Part shown: positions 30,301 through 39,300 of the stretch, in pieces | Layout: every line of letters starts with the position of its first letter | How positions within the stretch are numbered: position 1 is the first letter of the stretch | From: Elusimicrobia bacterium RIFCSPLOWO2_02_FULL_39_32 | GTDB lineage: Bacteria > Elusimicrobiota > Elusimicrobia > 2-02-FULL-39-32 | Reading direction: 5' to 3' | Assembly: GCA_001800135.1 (NCBI GenBank) | Contig: MGUU01000024.1 | Span: 35,779-99,778, forward strand | DNA length: 64,000 bases | Translations under genes and position numbers: made by a program | The notes under the pieces: generated by a model | Told to the model about the DNA's origin: nothing | Database searches by the model: none | What the model saw: only the letters and a program-made list of their open reading frames with translations

Positions 30301-33300
30301 AAAAAAATAATAAAAGCCGAACCAAAATTAGAAAATGGGAGTGTGTTATACCCTATTATAAAAATATTGCCGGAAAAAATATTAGGCCATCCCTTTCATC
30401 ATTGGCGTATCTATACTGACAATTATTTTAGAGCTTGGATGGAAAAAGTTCAGTCAAATAGTGAGGCTTATTCGGTTTCTAACGCGGTTTATGAACTTTT
30501 AACGTTTTCTAACCTTCGTCTTTCCAAACAAAACATTAAAAAAGGTTTAGATTTGATTTTAATTTTGAGAAGCGTTTTATCTGTACCTCATCCAGATAAC
30601 TTAATGTATGGACCCAATGTGACTGCCATCAATATCTTGCATCAAGATGAAGAGTACAGAAAAGAGAGAATGGAAACGGTTCAGATTTTGGCGCGCGTTA
30701 AACCAGAACAGATCAAAACATTCAAAGGATTTGAACAAAAAGAGAATGCTTTAGAAGCGATCAGACAAAGCAAAGGTCCAACAACTATCTATATTCATGC
30801 GCATGGGGATGGGGAGGGATTTAGTTTGGATAGTAAAGAAGTAAGTTCTCAAAATACTGCCAATGACCAGAAACGCCCTATTGATGAACCTTATTCTATC
30901 AGTCACCGCGAGTTAGTAGATACTCTTCTAGAAAGAGGAAATTTAAGTGAAGTTAAGATCATATTTGATTGTTGTTATCCACGCGATCTATCCAGGACTT
31001 TTATTAGTTATCTAACTGAAAGGTGTGTGTCCGATCCTGATATAAGAGCCGGATCTCCTTTTATTATTACTGCAAATGGTGAAGGCAGATTTATTTATAC
31101 TGGGATATTCGCAGAAGGCTTAAGAAGCGTGCAAAAAGCAGGCCGTTCACTATATGTGGATGATATTTTTAAAGCTGAAGATGTTATGTTTGAATATGAA
31201 GATCCTATTATTTTGTTGCCGATTGGCAGCTCATTGTTTGAATATATGCAATCAAAAATACCAAAAATTCTTTATTCACCGCTCTTAAATATAGGCGCTA
31301 TTTTTGGAAAAAAGCACAAAGATACAGCGCATTATTGGGAGTGGGTGTATCAGACACCTGTTCTATCTATTTTTTCAAATGCGATCGCGCGTATGGTTGG
31401 GAAGAAATTAGGAGTCAAAAGAATTGAGGATCATTTAGGAGAAGCCCCTTACTCTAAAACAATCAGCCTCATTAGCTCTCTAGTTTTGATCAGTAGTTTT
31501 TTAACAGGTCACAATCTCATCATTATCGCCGCATCTGTTTTATGGTCTTTAGCCAGCGGCTATGTTTTTAGCGGAGCTCACAAAGGAAGGGAAAGCTTTA
31601 ATTTGCAGGTGGTTGGTTCAATTTTAGCAGGAGTGACAATCGCTCCTGCTATTTTATTTTCTTTGACTCTTAATTGGCTTGGCTTAGAATTACCATTCGT
31701 GGTTAGCGCAATAACTTATGTATTTCTCCTCGTGCTCGGGATGTTCTGGAATATTCATCTCCATAAGGAATATAACGAAAATATTGATGAAATATCTCAA
31801 TGGCTGAAAAAAAATAGTCCTCATTCATTTAAGCGTTTCCTGCCATCTCATCTTAGTCCTGCTATAATTTTTTCTGAACCCAGTAGATTAAAACAAGTTG
31901 AATGGGTTAAGAAATTGCATTTAGAAGAAAATAGAAATTTGATTAATCCTATGGAATTAGCTCTGGCTGATTTAATGGACTATCTAGATGCTGAGAGTTT
32001 TTTTGAAGAGTACTGGTGGTGGAAAAATTATTTAAGCGTTCCTGAAAGTTACCAATTTTCTGAAGATGATTTGACTAGAGCGTTTAATTCATACTTAACA
32101 GAATTAGATGAAGCCGATCAATTAATTAAAATTGATCTCAATGGAACTGAACTGGACGACTTTAAACTTTTTCTTCTTTTAAATCAGGTAGAAATTTTAA
32201 AGTCAAGAATAAAATTAAGATGGAGAGAATTTGGTTTATCTCACATCAATCGAGTTGTTTATCAAAGGACAGGAAGAGTTTTTCCTATTGACGTAATGAT
32301 TTCCAATCTAAATGAATTAAACCCATATAGAGATCCGTCAGAGTCTAATTCAATTCCTGAAGAATTAAATTCCTTATTTGCTAAGCATGAAGATTTTCCA
32401 CATTTTGTGGAAAGATCCATGATTTCATATTTCGGTCCTTTATCTTCACTCCAAGAAAGATTGCAAATAGAACTTAAGCAAAGGATCCTTGCGGATCCTG
32501 CTCTTATTCATAAATTGGTTCGCTTAAGCTCTGAACAGTTTTTTATGTTATCGGATCCAATCATGGATTGGATTTTGAATATTAATAGTGAGCGGGTGGA
32601 GATCACTACGGGTCATAGAGTTCTTCAAGATGGTTTTGAAACAGAGCAGGTAACCTATGAAGGAACACCTTATCATAAAATCAGGGAACTCCTTCCTGCT
32701 TTAAACCTTAGCTCATCCGATACTCTTTATGATTTAGGTTCTGGTTACGGCCGTTTGCCGCTTTATACAGCAATTACCACAAAGGTAGGAAAAGTAAAAG
32801 GAATTGAAATATCTCCTGAAAGAGTCGCTGAAAGCGATCAAGTAAAAGATCAGTTGGGATTAGAGAATGTTGAATTTGTTCAAGTAAATATCAGAGATTA
32901 CGATTTTAGCGATGGAACTGTATTTTATTTATTTAACCCTTTTAACGATCAAACTTTAGAAATTGTGGTTAATAAATTAAAAGAGATGGCTCAGAAAAAA
33001 AAGATACGGATTATTTCTTGGGGAAGATCTACATCTTATTTTAACCAGCAAGATTGGCTAAAACTTGTTGCCACAGTTGGCTCTGGCCCGTGGCCAATGG
33101 TGCTTTATGAATCCATGTTTCATAGCGCGAATCCAGAAGTGAATGTATTAGAATCAAAAATTTTATCCCAAAAGATCATAAAAGGAATTTTACATTTAGA
33201 AAGCTTTTTGGATGATCCGGACCCAGACGTGCGGCGCATGGCAAACGATGTAGCTCAAAGAATTCAAGCTGCTTTCATGCTTAAGGAAGATACTCCTTCA

Positions 33301-36300
33301 CCAAGTTCAATATTGGAAGATGAAGAATTGAAGACTGCGGAACAGAGCCTAAAATCACATGATGAAGAAGCGAGATGCCGAGCTGTGCTTTCACTAAAAA
33401 AACATTACCTTGCGATGATTGCAGGGGGAAAAATTCCAGATCTTACTTTGATTGAAGAAAGACTTTCTGATCCTGATTTTTCTGTTCGAAGAACAGCCGC
33501 AATCGCTTTAGGTTACCTCTATTACATGCTAAAGAAAGAAATTTCCCAATTAGAAAAATATTTAGAAGATGATGAATGGCGCCGCATCATAGGCGTGATT
33601 GCATTAGGGGAGATATTTGCTTCTAATATTAGAGAAGGAAAAGTGTTGGAGGAAGACTTTCAAAAATATCTTCTTTGGAAGGCGAATAGCCTTCCTTATC
33701 AAGAAGAGTTAGTAACTGACTACTTAGAATCAGAAGAACCAAAAAGTTTTATTGATGCTCTTAAAAGAAAAGCGGAAAAGATTATTCGCGAAGGTTTTAA
33801 CTATAACCATTCACAAAATTTATGGCTGGCTTTTCTTGGCATTCGATTTAATGGCATTCATGTGAGCTGGAAGGATTATAGTGAAAGGATGGAAGATGTG
33901 ATTGAGCTGGATCAAGAGTTACCCGGCTCTTTTCGCGCGCTCTTCTCTAAAACTAAAGGGTTAAAACCAATTGAAATCAGCCATAAAGAATCAAAACAGA
34001 TTGACGCGAGTCAAGTTAATACGCAGATTTTAGATGAACATCTTCAAGAGTTATTAGAAATAAAAGAACGGATAGATAGCCTTCATTGGCTAAAGGATTT
34101 TCAGGGAGACAAAGATTTTAATTTGCGCAATCTCTATTTTATATTTAAGCGCGAGCAAGCGATTGACCGCGGTGAAATTAAAAGAGCTGGGAGGTACAGG
34201 GTTCTTTACCCTTCTGAAAAAAAGTTGGCGGCGGAATTAAAGACCGACCTTAAACTTTTATATAAAGTTTTGTTCCAGCTCGCGCATAAAAAAATAGGGA
34301 ATGAAGCCCTAAGGGATAAATGCGTAAGTCTTATGAGGGATTTAACTTTATCAGAAGCGCTATCAAACAGGGATCTGGCAAGTGAAATGATGTCGTCTAA
34401 TATTGAAACCAGAATCATTGCAATTAAGAATTTTTATGAAGATTCTATCCATCACTTGCCGAACCATGCGGTCGGTCTAAATGCAAAACAAATTAAATCT
34501 TTAGATAAAAGTATTAAAGAACTTTCAAAAGCAGTTTATGCTGAAATAAAAAAAGTTATTTACTTTGAAACAACTAGCAATGATACCTACCGTTTGATTC
34601 CGCAAGGGTTCCTAAGTTTATTTAGAGGGCGATCTGGAATTATTGATTGTTCATTTGATAGAGAGCGCGGATTCCCGCATACTCGCGCCATGCACGAAGA
34701 TACCCTTTACTATTTTGTCTATAAAGGCCAAGAACTAAAAGGGTATGTTGGCTTAATGATTGGAATAAGAGATGATGGTGAAAAAGTCTTAACTATTGAT
34801 ACGATTAACTCTCCTTCTCTTAACAATGAAGAGATTCTAATAAATCTTTTTAACGAACTTCACAAGGTCGCGCAAGAATTAGGGGCCATTGGAATTGCGC
34901 TGCCACAAAACATTGAAAATGCTCAATACTTTAATTTTGAAAATAAAGACGTGATTCCTAAAATGAGTTTGTATAAGAACGGTAAAAAAATTAAGTTAAA
35001 GCCAGTCCATGACGAAAGCTGGAGCGTTTTTACGGAAAAGTTTGGGGAAGACCGCTACAACAGCATGGAAGCAGGAGATTTTATACTGTTAGATTTAGCA
35101 GACTTAGCAAACAGAGAAACCAATGCTGTAACGCATCTGAGAATAAAAGAAGAAATGAGTTCCTTTCTTTCCAATAGTTCTAAAAATAAAGAGGAGATTG
35201 AGAACTATCTCACTGAATTCAAACGGGATGGCGAACCATTATTTAAAAGATCAGATATTAAAAGAATACTGGAGTTATCTTGGATAAAGTTGGCAAAAAG
35301 AGCGGCATTATTGGAATTTTTGATTTTGTTTCAAATTGATAATCGGTTTGTGTTTAATGGCAATCAAATAGCCAGGATCATGGATAATGCAAAGAGTCCG
35401 GAAGTTATTATTAGAACCATTAGGTTCCTTGTTCAAGAAAGTTTTTCAGACGGAGCTCATATAAGCTCAATTGTAAGTCATCCAAGGAATTTAAAGCAAA
35501 TTAAGAGATTTATAAATTATTTAGTTCAAGCAGCCATTGAAGATAAATCTCATATGGCTCAAATTATGAGTAGTTCCATGAATTTAAAAGAGGTTAAGAA
35601 ATTCATTGCTCGTCTTTACAAATTAGGGTTTACAAACAGTTCTCACCTGAGCCAAATTTTAGGAAGTTCAAAAGAGCTAACAACCATTAATGACTTTGTC
35701 ACTTTTCTAAATGGGTTAGGGATTCTGGATAGCGCTCAAATTTCAAGAATTATCAGGAGAGAAAGATATCTTGCCGGTATAAAAAAAGTTGTTGATACCC
35801 TTAAAGCTGAAGGAATTCTAGATAAGTTTCAGATCAGGTCTGTTGTGCGAAGCACGATCACCCCAGCCCACATTAAGCGTTTATTAAATCAAATTGAGAG
35901 AATGGGACTAAGTGAAATTGAAAGAAGGTATGGAAAAGATAATCAAGGTCAGTTGGAATTTTATAGCGCCATCTTTCCAGAAGAACTTTCAAAAATGTCC
36001 TTATCAATTCTCTACCTAGTTTTACCAAAAGCGATTAGAAATAATAAAAGAATACTCTGGACAAAATTATCCTGCAGTTATAATGATGCAAAAATACTGA
36101 CAGAAATGAATATAAATAATAGGGGAGAAATTCATGTTGCTAATTTAATATTTCCGTTTCAAGATTATAAAGGATATGAAGGATTCACTCGCCTCATCAG
36201 TAAAATAAGAATTCAATCAAATACGCTTTTATCTAAATTAGATCCTGCTAAATATTTGTCTAGCGTTCCAGATCATATTCGCAAGGAGATGCACTGGTAT

Positions 36301-39300
36301 TATTCCCCCATTCTTTATCTGCTTCAAGACTCTATTCATGGTGAAGAAGATTTTACGGATTCAAGCATCTTAGGCGCAGGCGATAAAAATGAAGAAACTA
36401 TAGTTTTAGGCAGGATGAAAGAAGTATTGGGAGAGAATGATTATCATGCTTTAATGGAGCTTCTTCGCAATCCAAAGCGAACTGCTCAAGAAAGAGAAAA
36501 GTACAAAGGACTAATTAGATTGAGCAGAGTAAGGATAGGGTTAGAGACAACTAAGAGATTAAAAGCCGGGATTATTCCAGAGGTTGAAGATTGGTGGATG
36601 AAACATTTTCCTAAAACTCCAAAACCTGTTTATCGGCTTATGATAGCCCCTCTTTTTACAGAGGGATCTTGGTTAAATTTAGCTCCGCTTTTAGCAGGAG
36701 AACTGTTATTACAGGCGGGGCTTGGCATTGTTCCAACCGGTGTTTTAACATTTTTGCTCAATATTCTTGTGGGAGCGCGATTTATTGCTTTGCATCCTGC
36801 TGGCTCACGCGCTATTCCTATTTTTATCGTTGTCATGAATAGTATCGCACTTCTATATTTTTATCCTTTTGTTCAGTGGCATTCCAAAGAGATCGTGCTT
36901 TTTAATGCTTATTTAGGAGGTATTTTCACCCATATACTTTTGAATGCGTTTCAAATGATAATGGATTGGGCTTCTGACGATAACTATAGGAATTATTTAT
37001 CTAATGAACTGGATAAGCATAAAAGAGATATTGCAATTGGCAGGCAGAGATTTAGATCAGAGTCAGCTATAAGCAGCGGTCTAAGAGAACCAAATCAGAC
37101 CCATGCGTTGACCCAGCCAGAGATGCTCTCTCAATTCCTAAGCCGTTATCCTCAAATGGAAAGAGCATACAGCAGAAGTTTTATTGAAAGGCATTGGCAT
37201 GCTTTTCAATCTTTGCATTTAATTGCGGGAAAATATGCGGATTCTATATTTTTTGTTGCATTGCCGGCGTTAAGCCGCTTGGTAACCAAAAATAATATCA
37301 AGGAGGTAGGAGATCATCTAATCCTACTTGGGGAAAGAGCCGGAGAAGATTATGAAACTGTTTACTATACTTTAGCTGCTCTAAAAGAAATTATTACATT
37401 ACAAAACCTAAATTCTATATCAGAAGAGACTCTTTTTCTAAATAAATCAGCAAAAGGGAATGCCGGTCCAATTTTAAGTTTTGCGCTTTATTCGCTTAGA
37501 GAAATAATTACACCAAACAATTTTTCAACTGTTGGCGCTGAACTAATCGCCCTGCATCGTTTAGGAACTAAGAATTCTGGCGCATATTTTTGGATTTCGT
37601 TCCTTGCAGTAAGCAGGATTACAACTCCAAAAAATTTGAGATCTGTTTGCCTTGATCTTTTTCTTTTAGACAAATCTGCCGGAGAGGATGCTCGAATTCT
37701 ATTTGAAACAGGATTTTTATCAATTAGAGATATGATTACCGCGGAAAATTTAATGAAAATCGGACTTGATCTAATCATATTATTAAGAGCCGCAAAACAA
37801 TATAAAAGATTTCTATTTAATAATATCATCCCAGCGCTAAAGGTTGAATATGGAGAAAGATGGAACAAATTAAACTGGGAAGATATTAAGAATCGTATTC
37901 TAAAGACATTAGAGGATATTCACAATGGCGTACTAAATACAGCTATTTTTAAAAAGAATACGCATGATGTCATTCAAAGAGAGGATGTTTTAACTTATCA
38001 GAGGAATAAACCAATTGATATTACAGATCCTATGGTACGACAGCTTTTAAAAAACAAAATAGAAGATTCAGCGTATAGAACTGCTGTTCTCAACCAGTTT
38101 TATCTCTCTGAAGCATGTGAATATTTTGATTCTCTTGTTAAAGAAGACATGTGGAATAGTTTAGGAGCTTGGAAATTTTTAAAAGAGATTTATCGAAGAT
38201 TTGGTTCTCTTAAAGGGAAAACAGTCATAGATTTGTATGCAGGCCCAGGGGTTGGAGTCGAGCAATTAATTCGTTTAGGCAGTGTTAATGCAATAGGCAT
38301 TGAAACAGATCCAAGATTTGTAGAATTTGCCAAGCAATTTGGAATTCCTATTATACATGGCAGCTTATTAAAAGAAGAACTTAAAACAGCTGTTGAAGAA
38401 TTGATTGGGAATAGGAAAGTCTCTTTAACTTTTTCTTATGGTCTTTTAAATAATATATCGAATAGGAAAAAAAGATTAAAGATTTTGCGCTCTATTTCTT
38501 CTCTTACTCCAGTAGGCTCTTTTAGCATTCATGGCACAAAGCATCGCATCCCAACTACTAATGAGGAGTTTAAAAGCGCAGGCTTTAGGATCATTGAAAT
38601 CAATAGAGAACGGACATTTGTAGTTTTGTTTAAAGAAAATGAACCAGAAGATTGGGATGCTATTGGCTTTAATCCTTTATTTGATGATACTGAGAAACCA
38701 GAAGATGACAAAGAAGATAGAAACAGCGATAAAACTGATGAATCCTCTGTTAATGCTATTCTGAGCGCAACCATTTCAGCTCTACCTATTTTTCTTGAGC
38801 CTATAACCTCTTCTTCTTTTTATTTTGGGCAGAACTCATGGGATAGATTGACTTTAGAAACCCAGAAGTCATTGAGAAGGTCATTTGGTACAGAGCCATC
38901 ATCTAATGTTTCTATTTCTCAATGGCTTGGCAGCAGATTGGCGATAGGAGCAAGAATCAATAAAAATCCGCTCGCCATCCACTTGCTTAGTGAAAAGATA
39001 AATTTTGCGCGTTCACTATTAGAATGGAAACAATTAGATATAAACGAAATAATAGGAAACGCATTTACATTATTTAGAAAACCCAACTGGGCATTCGTTA
39101 AAACTCCTAACATGATATTTCAGATGGGAGGAACTCTATTTAGGGAAAATAGTTCTGCTTCAAATGTTCAAAGCAGCATTGAGATGCTGGCTAGGAATTT
39201 GAATGAAAAGGCTCCAGAGGTTATCAATCAAAAAGATTCAATAAAAATTACAGTAAGCTATCATGAACTTGAAAAATTTACGACCACTATTAAAAAATTA

